Positions 26,506-35,572 of a DNA stretch of 64,000 nt are shown piece after piece. The stretch spans positions 3,100,001 through 3,164,000 of the forward strand of contig CAVXSP010000001.1 of the NCBI GenBank assembly GCA_963764505.1. Reading direction: 5' to 3'. Numbering within the stretch: the stretch's first letter is position 1; each line of letters opens with the position of its first letter. Origin of the DNA: CAVXSP01 sp963764505 (GTDB taxonomy: Bacteria > Acidobacteriota > Vicinamibacteria > Vicinamibacterales > SCN-69-37). The position numbers and the translations under genes were made by a program. The notes under the pieces were generated by a model, which saw only the letters and a program-made list of their open reading frames with translations, was not told where the DNA came from and did not search any database.

Positions 26506-26919
26506 TCAGTAGGTCGGCCAGACGCCAGGCGTGGCCAGTTCGATCGAGTGCCCCGCCGGATCCCGAAAATACAGGCTCTCGCCGCCCCGGCTCCATCGCA
26601 CGCGGCTCTCGATCGGCACGCCGTGCGCCGCGAGACGCGCCGTCCACTCGGGCACGGTTTCCGCGTCGACCGCAAACGCCAGATGGAGCGGCCCCTGGCC
26701 TTCGTGCGGAGGGATCCGACCGCCTGGCGTCTCCGCGCCGGAGGCGGTCGAGCCCTGACGGAACAGCAGGAGGACCGTCCCCTCGCCGGCGTCCATCGCA
26801 ATCAAGCGGGAGCCGGCATCGAGCACCCGGAACCCCAGCACGTCGCGATAGAACGCGGCGACGCGTTCGGGATCCTCCACGTAGAGAGATGTCTCGAGCA
26901 GACGGCGGACGGAGACCAC
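26506..26919 (-). CDS. VOC-family (glyoxalase/dioxygenase-like) protein
   Basis: A 137-residue vicinal-oxygen-chelate fold protein. LLETSLYVEDPERVAAFYRD and DVLGFRVLDAG form the first beta-alpha-beta-beta-beta unit; PLHLAFAVDAETVPEWTARL and YFRDPAGHSIELATPG form the second, with metal-ligand positions His (LHLAF) and Glu (SIELAT). A GTG at 26919 is preceded by GAGG. It lies 143 bases upstream of the GH109-type gene on the same strand; that gap shows no clear terminator. The family includes glyoxalases, fosfomycin resistance proteins and dioxygenases, so no reaction is assigned. Confidence 0.82.
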   Translation of the reverse strand: MVSVRRLLETSLYVEDPERVAAFYRDVLGFRVLDAGSRLIAMDAGEGTVLLLFRQGSTASGAETPGGRIPPHEGQGPLHLAFAVDAETVPEWTARLAAHGVPIESRVRWSRGGESLYFRDPAGHSIELATPGVWPTY

Positions 26920-27020
26920 GTCGCGACCTCGCGTGTGGGGTTTCAGTCGAGTACCTACCAGGGTCGCCGGGCGGCTGTCCATCGAAGGAATCCTTGCGCT
27001 AGAGTTAGCGGTTGCTCGAG

Positions 27021-29999
27021 ATGAACGCGACCGTGCCGTCCCTGGCCGGCCGCGCCCGGCGGCTGATCGGCGCCGCGGTGCTGGCCATTCCGCTTTCGCT
27101 CGCCGCCTTGCTCGCCGCCCAGGACGCATCGTCGCCGTTGGGCCGGCCGGACTCGGCATCGATTGCCCGGCTTCGCGGATTCCGCTGGCGGTCGATCGGA
27201 CCCGCGGGGCAGGGCGGCCGGATCGCCGACCTGGCCGTCGACGAAGCTCGCCCCTCCACGTATTACGTCGGCTTTGCCGTGAGCGGCGTGTGGAAGACCG
27301 TCAACAACGGTACGACGTTCAGTCCGATCTTCGACACGTACGGCGTCTCGTCGGTGGGCGCGGTGGCGCTCTCGCCCTCCGACCCGGACGTGCTCTATGT
27401 CGGCACGGGTGAGGCCAACAACCGTCAGACCTCGAGCGCCGGCAATGGCGTCTGGAAGAGCCTCGACGGAGGCGCGCATTTCAGGAACATCGGCCTTCGC
27501 AACTCGCAGTCGATTGCCCGCATCGTCGTCCACCCGAAGAATCCCGACGTCGTCTGGGTGGCGGTCGCCGGACATCTCTTCGGGCCCGACGCGGAACGGG
27601 GCATCTTCCAGACGACGGATGGCGGAAAGACCTGGCTCAAGAGCCTGTACGTCAACGAGGACACCGGCGCGACCGACCTCGCCGTCGATCCCGCCAATCC
27701 TGCGAACGTCTGGGCCGCGATGTACGAGCACCGGCGCACGGCCTGGGGCTACGTCGGTGGGGGTCCCGGCAGCGGGCTCTTTCACAGCACCAACGGCGGC
27801 CGCACGTGGACGAAGATCACCGGCCGCGGTCTGCCACGCGGGACGATGGGTCGGATCGGACTCGCGATCAGCCGCAGTCGTCCGAACGTTCTCTATGCGC
27901 AGATCGAGGTCGCGCCCGATCACGAGCCCAGGCCGGCCGCCGGCCTCGAGGCGGCATCGCCGGCGGCGGTGCCGCGGCCGACGGCTGCGCAGACGGGACG
28001 GATCGCCGGCCGGGGCGCCCCGGGTCCGCCCCCGCCCGATCCGCAGTCGAGCGGCATCTGGCGCTCGGACGACAGGGGCAAGCGCTGGCAGTTCATGTCG
28101 AACGAGGATCAGCGGCCGATGTACTTCAGCCAGATCCGGGTCGATCCCAAGGACCCGAACGTGGTCTACGTGGGGGGCGTCAGCGCAGGCCGCTCGATCG
28201 ACGGCGGGCGGACGTTCACGAACATCGAAGGCCACAAGGGCCATGTGGACAACCACGCAATCTGGATCGATCCCGGCGACAGCCGGCACGTGATGTACGG
28301 CAGCGACGGCGGGCTGGATGTGTCGTGGGACGCCGGCAGTTCTTGGGAAGCCGTGCGGCTGTGGGCGGTCGGGCTCGCCTATCACGTCTCGGCCGATTTC
28401 CGGCATCCCTACCGCGTGTGCACCGGCCTGCAGGACAACGGGTCGTGGTGCGGCCCCAGCCGGGTGCGCTCGGGGGCGATTCGATCGTGGAGCTGGTTCA
28501 ATCTCGCCGCCGGCGATGGATTCCAGAACCAGATCGATCCGGAGGATCCAACGGTCGTCTACACGGAGTCGCAGAACCTCGGCCTCCAGCGGCACGATCT
28601 CTCCGCCGGCGCCGTCACGAACATCAGACCGAACCCGCTGGGCCGCGGACGAGGCGCTGCGGCGAACGTCGTGAATCTCCCCTCCCCCCCGCCACCCGAC
28701 TTCGTCTCGCAGTTCAACTGGAACTCGCCGATCCGCCTCTCGTCGCACGACGCCTCGACGCTGTACGCCGGCGGCCGGCAGCTCTTCATCTCACGCGATC
28801 GCGGCCAGACCTGGACCGTGACCGCGTCGCTCGGCAAGGACATCGATATCAGCCGGCGGCAGATCCTCGGACAGTCGTACGCCCTGCCCGCCTGCGGCCG
28901 GGGCCGCACGCGCGGAGTTCCCTGCCTGCTGTCCAAGCACGACGGATATCTGCAGCACGAGTTCGGCACACTGACGGAGATCGCCGAATCGCCTGTGCTC
29001 CAGGGAGTGCTCTGGGCCGGCACGGACGACGGGAACGTACAGGTGAGCCGGGACGACGGCGAGTCGTTCACCGAAGTCGGCGCCAACATCCCCGCCGTGA
29101 ATCACGAGTACTACGTCTCCGGGCTCGAAGCCTCGTGGTTCGACGCCGGGACGGCCTATGTGGCGCTCGATGGCCACCGCAACGACGACTGGCGGCCGTT
29201 CGTCTTCAAGACCACGGACTACGGCGCGACGTGGCAACCGGTATCCGGCAACCTTCCCGCGTTCGGACAGGTGAACTCGATTCGACAGGATCCCGTCAAT
29301 GCGAAGCTGCTGTACGCCGCCACCGAGACGGGCTTCTATGTCTCGCTGGACGACGGAGAACGCTGGACGCCGTTCATGCCCGGGCTTCCCCACGGGAGGG
29401 TGGACGAGGTCCTGGTGCATCCTCGGGAGCACGACCTGATCCTCGCGACGCATTCGCGCAGCGTCTGGATCATGGACGACATTTCCCCGCTCGAACAGAT
29501 GTCCCCGCTCGACGAGGACGCGCCGAAGCTCTTCAAGCCCCGCGACGCCGTGCTGTGGAAGGCGGATCGGCGAACGCTCGCCAACGCGCCCGGCGACAAG
29601 CACTGGCAGGGCGACCCGGCGCCCCGAGGAACCGCCATCACGTGGCTGCTGACGCAGCCGGCGACGGACGTGCGGATCGCCCTCATCGACACCGCGTCGG
29701 GCCGACGGATCTTCTCGTGCGCAGGAGACGACCGGGTCGGGCTGCAGCTCGGGGTCAACCGCTTTCAGTGGTCGTTCACGGTCACCCAGCCGTCACCCGG
29801 CAACCGCGGGGCGGACGGCGGTGCGGGGCCGCGGCCGGCGAATCGGCCGTCGTGCGGCGCCGTCGATGCCGGACAGGGCAGCGGTCCGGAGCCGGTCATC
29901 CACTCCGGCGTCTACCGGGTGACATTGACGGTCGACGGCAAGGATCTCGGATCGCAGACGTTCAGCGTACTGGACGACGTCTGGCTGAGCGAACGCTAG
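27021..29999 (+). CDS. VPS10/sortilin-like BNR-repeat exported protein
   Basis: A 992-residue exported protein built mainly of beta-propeller blades. An N-terminal hydrophobic signal (IGAAVLAIPLSLAALLAAQ) precedes many Asp-box/BNR motifs: STNGGRTWTKI, SDDRGKRWQFM, SRDRGQTWTVT, SRDDGESFTEV, TTDYGATWQPV, SLDDGERWTPF. This is the sortilin/VPS10 glycosyl-hydrolase-like architecture common in Acidobacteria and Bacteroidetes. A Pro/Ala-rich insertion lies near residues 300-340. The C-terminal 100 residues are a beta-sandwich. Whether it is enzymatic or binds protein/glycan is unknown. Confidence 0.85.
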   Translation: MNATVPSLAGRARRLIGAAVLAIPLSLAALLAAQDASSPLGRPDSASIARLRGFRWRSIGPAGQGGRIADLAVDEARPSTYYVGFAVSGVWKTVNNGTTFSPIFDTYGVSSVGAVALSPSDPDVLYVGTGEANNRQTSSAGNGVWKSLDGGAHFRNIGLRNSQSIARIVVHPKNPDVVWVAVAGHLFGPDAERGIFQTTDGGKTWLKSLYVNEDTGATDLAVDPANPANVWAAMYEHRRTAWGYVGGGPGSGLFHSTNGGRTWTKITGRGLPRGTMGRIGLAISRSRPNVLYAQIEVAPDHEPRPAAGLEAASPAAVPRPTAAQTGRIAGRGAPGPPPPDPQSSGIWRSDDRGKRWQFMSNEDQRPMYFSQIRVDPKDPNVVYVGGVSAGRSIDGGRTFTNIEGHKGHVDNHAIWIDPGDSRHVMYGSDGGLDVSWDAGSSWEAVRLWAVGLAYHVSADFRHPYRVCTGLQDNGSWCGPSRVRSGAIRSWSWFNLAAGDGFQNQIDPEDPTVVYTESQNLGLQRHDLSAGAVTNIRPNPLGRGRGAAANVVNLPSPPPPDFVSQFNWNSPIRLSSHDASTLYAGGRQLFISRDRGQTWTVTASLGKDIDISRRQILGQSYALPACGRGRTRGVPCLLSKHDGYLQHEFGTLTEIAESPVLQGVLWAGTDDGNVQVSRDDGESFTEVGANIPAVNHEYYVSGLEASWFDAGTAYVALDGHRNDDWRPFVFKTTDYGATWQPVSGNLPAFGQVNSIRQDPVNAKLLYAATETGFYVSLDDGERWTPFMPGLPHGRVDEVLVHPREHDLILATHSRSVWIMDDISPLEQMSPLDEDAPKLFKPRDAVLWKADRRTLANAPGDKHWQGDPAPRGTAITWLLTQPATDVRIALIDTASGRRIFSCAGDDRVGLQLGVNRFQWSFTVTQPSPGNRGADGGAGPRPANRPSCGAVDAGQGSGPEPVIHSGVYRVTLTVDGKDLGSQTFSVLDDVWLSER

Positions 30000-30009
30000 C
30001 GGGCAGCGG

Positions 30010-30723
30010 TCAGATCTCGGCCTCGAACGGCCGGCCGGGCACCGCGTCCAGCACGTCGATGCCCGTGCCAGCCAGGTGCATGCGAAGCTGTGCCGGCGTG
30101 CCGCGCAGCAGCGGGAACGTGCCCCAGTGCATTGGAACGACCTTGCGGGCGCAGAGCCATCTGGCGGCGAGCGCCGCCGCGTCCGGCCCCATCGTGTAGT
30201 GGTCGCCGATCGGCAGGAAGACGATCTCGGGACGGTACAGCTCGCCGATGAGCCTCATGTCGCCGAACAGGGCGGTATCGCCGGCGAAGTAGATCGTGGG
30301 CGTCGCCGCCGCGCGCACGATGAATCCCGCGGCGCCGCCGAGATAGACGATCTCCCGGCCGTCCACGATGCTGCCGGAGTGAACGGCCTGGCACATCGTT
30401 ACGGTCACGCCGTTGACCTCCTCCGTTCCGCCGATGCCGAGGTCGAGAACGGACTTGAGCCCCTTACCGGTCAGATAGAGGCCCAGCTCGAAGAGGCACA
30501 CGACCGGGGCGCCGCTCGCGCGAGCGATGTTGACGACCTCGCCGACATGGTCGGCATGGCCATGGGACACGAGGATCAGGTCGAGCGGATTGAGCGCGTC
30601 GGAACGGGAGAATTCGGCCGGACAGTTCGGATTCGTGATCCAGGGATCGATCAGGACCCGCTGTCCGTTCCCGAGACCCAGCAGGAAGGCCGAATGCCCG
30701 AGCCATGTGACCGACAGCGTCAT
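30010..30723 (-). CDS. Metallo-beta-lactamase-fold hydrolase (UlaG/UPF0173 type)
   Basis: Cytoplasmic metal-dependent hydrolase of 237 residues. Motifs: TWLGHSAFLL, LVSHGHADHVGEVV (HxHxDH metal cluster), IYFAGDTALFGDM (bridging Asp), and PMHWGTFPLL with the last metal histidine. This order fits the UPF0173/UlaG-like branch. ATG 30723 has AAAGGGG as ribosome-binding site; a TTG at 30738 is less likely. It is divergent from lipA across only 35 bases and convergent with the sortilin-like gene (10-base gap). Substrate unknown. Confidence 0.88.
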   Translation of the reverse strand: MTLSVTWLGHSAFLLGLGNGQRVLIDPWITNPNCPAEFSRSDALNPLDLILVSHGHADHVGEVVNIARASGAPVVCLFELGLYLTGKGLKSVLDLGIGGTEEVNGVTVTMCQAVHSGSIVDGREIVYLGGAAGFIVRAAATPTIYFAGDTALFGDMRLIGELYRPEIVFLPIGDHYTMGPDAAALAARWLCARKVVPMHWGTFPLLRGTPAQLRMHLAGTGIDVLDAVPGRPFEAEI

Positions 30724-30758
30724 CGGGTCCCCTTTCAAGCCGATAATATAGTGCTGAG
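30724..30758. promoter_or_regulatory. Divergent promoter region, A+T-rich core
   Basis: The 35 bases between the metallo-hydrolase and lipA contain an A+T island (30743-30750) that reads as a -10-like element on both strands: TATAGT or TAATAT for lipA and TATATT or TATTAT for the hydrolase. For lipA only 6-9 bases separate it from the ATG, which would give a leaderless or nearly leaderless message. No convincing -35 boxes were seen, so this is tentative. Confidence 0.35.
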
Positions 30759-31883
30759 ATGACCGGAATCGCTCCGCTGCGGTTCATCCGAGGCCGGCCC
30801 GTCAAGGACGCTGCGCTCGAGCCGCGCCCGAAGCCCGTGTGGCTGAAAGTGCGTGCGCCAGGGTCGCCGAACTACCTGCGCCTCAAGCGCGTCATGCGCG
30901 ACCTGCGGCTCCACACGGTCTGCGAGGAGGCGCACTGCCCGAACATCGGCGAGTGCTGGCACCATGGCACGGCCACGTTCATGATCCTCGGCGACGTCTG
31001 CACGCGCGCCTGCGGGTACTGCAACGTCGTCCACGGCACGCCGGCGGCGCTCGATGTGGACGAACCGGAGCACCTCGCCGAGGCCGTCGAGGCGCTCGAG
31101 CTCGCCTACGTCGTCATCACGTCGGTCGATCGGGACGATCTGCCGGACTTCGGCGCCGGCGCCTTCGCGTCGACGATTCGCGCCATCCGCGCGCGCCGTC
31201 CGAGCTGCCGCGTCGAGGTGCTGATCCCGGATTTCCAGGGGCGCGAAGCGGCGCTGCAGGAGGTCCTCGACGCGCGTCCCGACGTGCTCAACCACAATGT
31301 GGAGACGGTTCCGAGGCTCTACCGGCAGGCGCGCCCGGGCGGACGCTACCCGCGCGCGCTGGAATTGCTCGACCGCGCCCGCCGGCGCGCTCCGGACATT
31401 CCCACCAAGACCGGATTGATGGTCGGGCTCGGCGAAACGCCGGACGAGATCCTCGGCGTGCTTCGCGATCTCCGTCAGGTGGACTGTCAGATTCTCACGA
31501 TCGGCCAGTACCTGCGGCCCTCGCCCGCGCATCTGCCGATGGATCGATACTACACGCCTGACGAGTTCCTCGATCTCAAGACCGCCGCGCTGGATCTCGG
31601 ATTCGGCGCCGTCGAATCCGGCCCCCTCGTCCGGTCTTCCTATCACGCGCACGAACAGGCGGAGAGCTATGACCGATCGGCGTCATCCGGCGTGCCGCTT
31701 GACGCTGCCGGTGCTGCGCGCCTATCCTCGGTCCCAGGAGGCCACGATGAGAGCTGCGCTTCGCGTGACGGCGATGGCATTGGTCGGGCTGCTGCTCGCC
31801 TCGGGGATGCGGGCCGCTGCGGAAACGAAGGCGGTCCAGACGATGGCGGGCATCCTGATGAACCTGCAACATTTTCCGTCTGA
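30759..31883 (+). CDS. lipA: Lipoyl synthase, with atypical C-terminal read-through
   Basis: Radical-SAM enzyme that inserts two sulfurs into octanoyl groups of lipoyl domains, such as the aceF product in this window. Auxiliary-cluster cysteines CEEAHCPNIGEC and radical-SAM CTRACGYC are present, with NVETVPRLY, TKTGLMVGLGE, IGQYLRPSPAHLP and GPLVRSSYHAHEQ. Family members end shortly after that last motif; here the frame runs about 70 residues further in low-complexity sequence, overlapping the next gene by 137 bases. A TGA at 31670-31672 in another frame sits exactly where LipA should stop, so a one-base indel near 31655-31668 may have removed the true stop. Confidence 0.9.
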   Translation: MTGIAPLRFIRGRPVKDAALEPRPKPVWLKVRAPGSPNYLRLKRVMRDLRLHTVCEEAHCPNIGECWHHGTATFMILGDVCTRACGYCNVVHGTPAALDVDEPEHLAEAVEALELAYVVITSVDRDDLPDFGAGAFASTIRAIRARRPSCRVEVLIPDFQGREAALQEVLDARPDVLNHNVETVPRLYRQARPGGRYPRALELLDRARRRAPDIPTKTGLMVGLGETPDEILGVLRDLRQVDCQILTIGQYLRPSPAHLPMDRYYTPDEFLDLKTAALDLGFGAVESGPLVRSSYHAHEQAESYDRSASSGVPLDAAGAARLSSVPGGHDESCASRDGDGIGRAAARLGDAGRCGNEGGPDDGGHPDEPATFSV

Positions 31884-32133
31884 CGCCGACAAGAAGGAGC
31901 TTCAGGCGGTCATCGATGACAAGGCGACGACCGCTCAAGAGCGAACGATCGCCCAGGCGCTGCTCGGCGTGCAGCACACGGTCAGCGCCGCCGACAAGCC
32001 GAAGCTCCAGGCGATTGTGGACGACAAGACCGCGCCGGAGGGCGTGAAGACGCTCGCGACGATTCTGCTGAAGCTCCAACACATGCCCACGGCGGCCGAG
32101 AAGGACCAGCTCAAGGCCCTGGCCGGCTCCTGA
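31747..32133 (+). CDS. Small secreted three-repeat protein, unknown
   Basis: A 128-residue exported protein. A perfect AGGAGG at 31736-31741 fixes the ATG at 31747, and a signal peptide follows (LRVTAMALVGLLLASGMRAAA). The mature part is about 2.7 copies of a 35-residue helical repeat with core (G/L)xxLQH..(S/T)AADK.xLQAxxDDK: NLQHFPSDADKKELQAVIDD, GVQHTVSAADKPKLQAIVDD, KLQHMPTAAEKDQLKAL. I do not recognise a family. The spaced His and acidic residues could bind metal, but nothing proves it. Confidence 0.75.
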   Translation: MRAALRVTAMALVGLLLASGMRAAAETKAVQTMAGILMNLQHFPSDADKKELQAVIDDKATTAQERTIAQALLGVQHTVSAADKPKLQAIVDDKTAPEGVKTLATILLKLQHMPTAAEKDQLKALAGS

Positions 32134-32147
32134 AGCGCCTTCCGGCC

Positions 32148-32840
32148 GTGCCGGAACTCGCCTTCGTCCGTGAGCAAATCGTCAACTGCCGCCGCTGCCC
32201 GCGCCTGCGCCGCTACTGCGAGCGGATCGGGCGAGAGAAGCGAGCCGCCTTTCGACAGGACATGTACTGGGCCCGTCCGGTGCCGGGGTTCGGCGATCCG
32301 GATGCACGCATCCTGATCGTCGGCCTGGCGCCGGCGGCGCACGGTGGCAACCGCACGGGCCGCGTCTTCACCGGTGACGGCACCGGCGGATCCGGCGACT
32401 TCCTGATGGCCGCGCTCCACGCGAATGGCCTGGCGACCCAGCCGTTCTCTCGCGCGCTGGACGACGGCCTGGCGCTCTCGGACGCCTGGATTGCCGCCGT
32501 GGCGCGCTGCGCACCTCCCGACAACAAACCCACGCCGCAGGAGATCGCGAACTGCGCGTCGCACCTGCGCGCCGAAATCGACGCGCTGCCGAAGCTCGCC
32601 GTCTATGTCGCGCTCGGCCGGATAGCGTTCGATGCGTGCTGGAGGCTGTTGAACGAGCGCGGCGTCCGACCCGCGGCACGCCCGCCCTTCGAACACGGCC
32701 GCGTCTACCAGCCGGCCGGCGGCCCGGCGCTCGTTGCCTCGTACCATCCGAGCCGGCAGAACACTCACACGGGACGATTGACGCCCCCGATGCTGCGGCG
32801 CGTGTTCCGGCGCGCGAAAGCCCTCGCCGCCCGGTCCTAG
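32148..32840 (+). CDS. Uracil-DNA glycosylase, family 5 (UdgB type)
   Basis: DNA base-excision repair enzyme removing uracil and other deaminated bases. The 230-residue protein has the four cysteines of an Fe-S cluster (CRRCPRL, then CAPPDNKPTPQEIANC), motif I GLAPAAHGGNRTGRVFTGD and motif III SYHPSRQNTHTGRLT. Family-5 enzymes have Ala in place of the catalytic Asp/Asn in motif I, as seen here in GLAPAAHG. GTG start at 32148. It converges on the sulfite reductase gene; both stop codons share the palindrome CTAG at 32837-32840. Confidence 0.92.
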   Translation: MPELAFVREQIVNCRRCPRLRRYCERIGREKRAAFRQDMYWARPVPGFGDPDARILIVGLAPAAHGGNRTGRVFTGDGTGGSGDFLMAALHANGLATQPFSRALDDGLALSDAWIAAVARCAPPDNKPTPQEIANCASHLRAEIDALPKLAVYVALGRIAFDACWRLLNERGVRPAARPPFEHGRVYQPAGGPALVASYHPSRQNTHTGRLTPPMLRRVFRRAKALAARS

Positions 32841-34666
32841 CTCGCGCACTCGCCTTCCATCGTCTCCGGCACGAATTCCTTGGTCTCCGCCAGATCGATG
32901 TAGTCCTCGGCGACCGCAGTCTCCGCCGTCATCCGTTCGAGATCGGCGAGCAGGAGCTTGACCCGGGTCGGATCGACGCGCCGGAAGAACGCGCGGGACG
33001 ACTCACCCGGCTGTCGCTCGTCGGCGCACAGCTTCAGGAGCCGCTCGAGCACCGTGGCGCAGCGCCTGGCCGGGATCTTGGCGACGACCTTCCCGAACGT
33101 CGCCGCGTCGCCGTCCGTCCCGCCGCCGATCATGACGAAATACTGCGGCACGGCCTTGCCCTCCACCTTCCGGAGACTGCCCTGGAAGCCGATCCCGGCA
33201 ATGTGGTGCTGACCGCATCCGTTCGGGCATCCGCTGACCTTGACGTCGAGCTCGGGCGCGAGCGCGGCAACCTCTGGCGACGACCGAAGGAACGCCTCGA
33301 GCGTGTGACCCAGCCCTCTGGACTGCGTGACCGCGAGGCGGCACGACTCGGCGCCCGGGCAGCTCGTCACGTCGACGATCGTCTCTGCGCCGGCTACGCC
33401 AAGGCCGGCGGCCGAGAGCCGACGGTAGAGCTCCGGCACGTCGCCGGCCGGGACCCAGCGGAGCACGAGATCCTGATTCACGGTGACCCGCGCCGTGCCA
33501 TCGGAATACGCGTGCGTGAGGTCGCTCAACGCGCGCATCTGCTGGCCCGTGAAGTCGCCGAGCGGAACCGTCACGACCACCGTGGCGTAGCCGTCCTGCT
33601 TCTGGGGACGGACGTTGGTCGCCGACCAGCGGCTGAAGCCGAGCGCCGCGCCCTGCGTGACGGGGCGCGTCTCCGGATGAATCCCGGGCCCCCGCAGCTC
33701 GGCCGCCAGCACGCGGCGGGCTATCGCGTCGACCGACGGCGGCTCCGGACGCTCCCATGCCGGCGCGGTCTCGACTGGGGGCGCCTGCGGATCGAAGGGC
33801 AGCGCCGCGCCGCCTTCAGCGCGCACTTCCGTCAGCGCCTTCTCGAACTCGTTCCGCCAGGCCTCCCATCCGAGCGCCTTGATCAGGAACTTCATCCGAT
33901 TCCGCGCCTTGTGCTTGTAGTCGCCCAGCCTGTGGAACACGCGAATGACCGCCTCGGCGACGTTGAACATCTCGCCGGCCGGCAGAAACTCGAACAGGAC
34001 GGCCCCGGACGTGCACATAATCGCCGTGCCGCCGCCGACCGCCACGCGGAAGCCCCGCTGCCCGTCTCTCAGACGCGCCCGCCAGCCGATGTCGTGGATC
34101 GACGTCTTGGCGTGATCCTCCGGGCAGCCTTCGAACGCGATCTTGAACTTCCGCGGGAGCGCCGCGCTGAGCGGATGCCGCAGGAAATAGCGGGTGAGCG
34201 CCTCGGAGTACGGCGTCACGTCGAAGATCTCATCGCGCGAGACGCCCGCATAGGGGCAGGCGGTGATATTGCGCACCGAGTTGCCGCACGCCTCGCGCGT
34301 GGTCAGGCCGGCATCCGCGAGGCGACGCATCGCCGGCTCCACGTCGTGCAGCCGCACGAAGTGAAACTGGAGGTTCTGCCGCGTGGTGATGTGCCCGAAC
34401 CCCCGGGAGTAGCGATCGCCGACGTCCGCGAAGGCGAGGAGCTGCTCCGCCGTCAGCAGCCCCTGCGGAATCTTGACGCGCAGCATCGAGGCATCGAAGT
34501 CCTGGCGCTGGCCGTACGTGCCGCGCACCAGTCGGAATGCCCGCCACTGGTCGGCGGACAGCTCGCCGCGCTCGAACCGGTCGAGGGTGGCGGCAAACTC
34601 GTCGATCTCGGCCTCACGGGCGAACGAAAGGCGCGCGCGCCCCAGTGTCTTGAGATCCTGGCTCAT
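32837..34666 (-). CDS. Sulfite reductase (siroheme, ferredoxin type)
   Basis: Reduces sulfite to sulfide with six electrons, probably from ferredoxin. The 609-residue protein has the duplicated NIR_SIR layout: an N-terminal ferredoxin-like half (YGQRQDFDASMLRVKIPQG), FGHITTRQNLQFHFV, CGNSVRNITACPYAG, FKIAFEGCPEDHA; and the siroheme/4Fe-4S cysteines TSCPGAESCRLAV (about residue 440) and SGCPNGCGQHHIAG (about 480). It is the distal gene of the siroheme operon. A nitrite-reducing role is possible, but the sulfur context and the Cys-rich leader favour sulfite. Confidence 0.9.
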   Translation of the reverse strand: MSQDLKTLGRARLSFAREAEIDEFAATLDRFERGELSADQWRAFRLVRGTYGQRQDFDASMLRVKIPQGLLTAEQLLAFADVGDRYSRGFGHITTRQNLQFHFVRLHDVEPAMRRLADAGLTTREACGNSVRNITACPYAGVSRDEIFDVTPYSEALTRYFLRHPLSAALPRKFKIAFEGCPEDHAKTSIHDIGWRARLRDGQRGFRVAVGGGTAIMCTSGAVLFEFLPAGEMFNVAEAVIRVFHRLGDYKHKARNRMKFLIKALGWEAWRNEFEKALTEVRAEGGAALPFDPQAPPVETAPAWERPEPPSVDAIARRVLAAELRGPGIHPETRPVTQGAALGFSRWSATNVRPQKQDGYATVVVTVPLGDFTGQQMRALSDLTHAYSDGTARVTVNQDLVLRWVPAGDVPELYRRLSAAGLGVAGAETIVDVTSCPGAESCRLAVTQSRGLGHTLEAFLRSSPEVAALAPELDVKVSGCPNGCGQHHIAGIGFQGSLRKVEGKAVPQYFVMIGGGTDGDAATFGKVVAKIPARRCATVLERLLKLCADERQPGESSRAFFRRVDPTRVKLLLADLERMTAETAVAEDYIDLAETKEFVPETMEGECAS

Positions 34667-34708
34667 GCTCTGACTCCTTGGTCCCGGTGCGGAAACCGGG
34701 CTCCATCG

Positions 34709-35572
34709 CTATCGCACCCTCACCCGATCCTTCGCACCCGTTTCGGCAGCGGCCGCCCACGGCACGCGACCCGCTCGACGCGGTCCCGCCGCGGCCCCGA
34801 TCGCTGCGCCCAACGAGACCACTTCGCCCACGACGATCGTGTGCGCGTCCTCCGGAGACGCGTCGCGCAGCGCCTGCCCCATCGCGGCGAGCGGGCCGGT
34901 CCAGATCCGCTGGCCGGCCTGCGTCGCGTTGCTGATGAGGGCGGCCGGTGTCGTCGGGGACCACCCGAGATCGATCAGACGCGCCGCGATACGGCCCCGC
35001 TCCGCGAATCCCATCAGAACGACCAGCGTCATACCCGCCGGTGCCAGATGACCGAGAATCGGCGCGTACGCGTCCGGGGCGTGGCCCGAGACCACCACGA
35101 AGCCGGACGCCAGGCCGCGATGGGTGACCGGAATGCCGGCCACGGCCGGAGCCGCGACGGCCGAAGTCAGCCCTGGGACGACTTCGAACGGCACCCGGGC
35201 CTCGGCGAGCGCCAGCGCTTCCTCGCCCCCGCGGCCCAGCACGAACGGATCGCCGGCCTTGAGACGCACGACCCGGCGGCCCGCACGGGCCTCGTCGATC
35301 ATTCGCTGCGTCACCATAACCTGACTGATCGCCTTGGCGCCCGGTCTCCGCGACACGCAGACCCGCTCGGCCGTCATCGCCAGATCCAGCACATCGGCGG
35401 TCACCAGGCCGTCGTGCAGCACGAGGTCGGCCTCGGCGAGCCGCTGCGCGGCGCGGCACGTCAGCAGATCCGGATCGCCCGGCCCCGCTCCGACCAGCGA
35501 GACGATGCCGGCCGCCACGCTCGTGTCTGTCGCGCCGGCCCCGTTCGTGTCGCGACGACGGAGACCCCTCAC
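34709..35572 (-). CDS. cobA: Uroporphyrinogen-III C-methyltransferase (SUMT)
   Basis: Makes precorrin-2, the siroheme precursor, by two SAM-dependent methylations. The 287-residue protein shows VSLVGAGPGDPDLLTCRAAQ, ADLVLHDGLV, VRLKAGDPFVLGRGGEEALAL, VVPGLTSAVAAPA, GIPVTHRGLASGFVVVSGH and TLVVLMG, the classic SUMT string. The GTG start at 35572 overlaps the stop of the precorrin-2 dehydrogenase (GTGA), so the two halves of CysG are separate but coupled genes. The product feeds siroheme to the downstream sulfite reductase. Confidence 0.94.
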   Translation of the reverse strand: MRGLRRRDTNGAGATDTSVAAGIVSLVGAGPGDPDLLTCRAAQRLAEADLVLHDGLVTADVLDLAMTAERVCVSRRPGAKAISQVMVTQRMIDEARAGRRVVRLKAGDPFVLGRGGEEALALAEARVPFEVVPGLTSAVAAPAVAGIPVTHRGLASGFVVVSGHAPDAYAPILGHLAPAGMTLVVLMGFAERGRIAARLIDLGWSPTTPAALISNATQAGQRIWTGPLAAMGQALRDASPEDAHTIVVGEVVSLGAAIGAAAGPRRAGRVPWAAAAETGAKDRVRVR

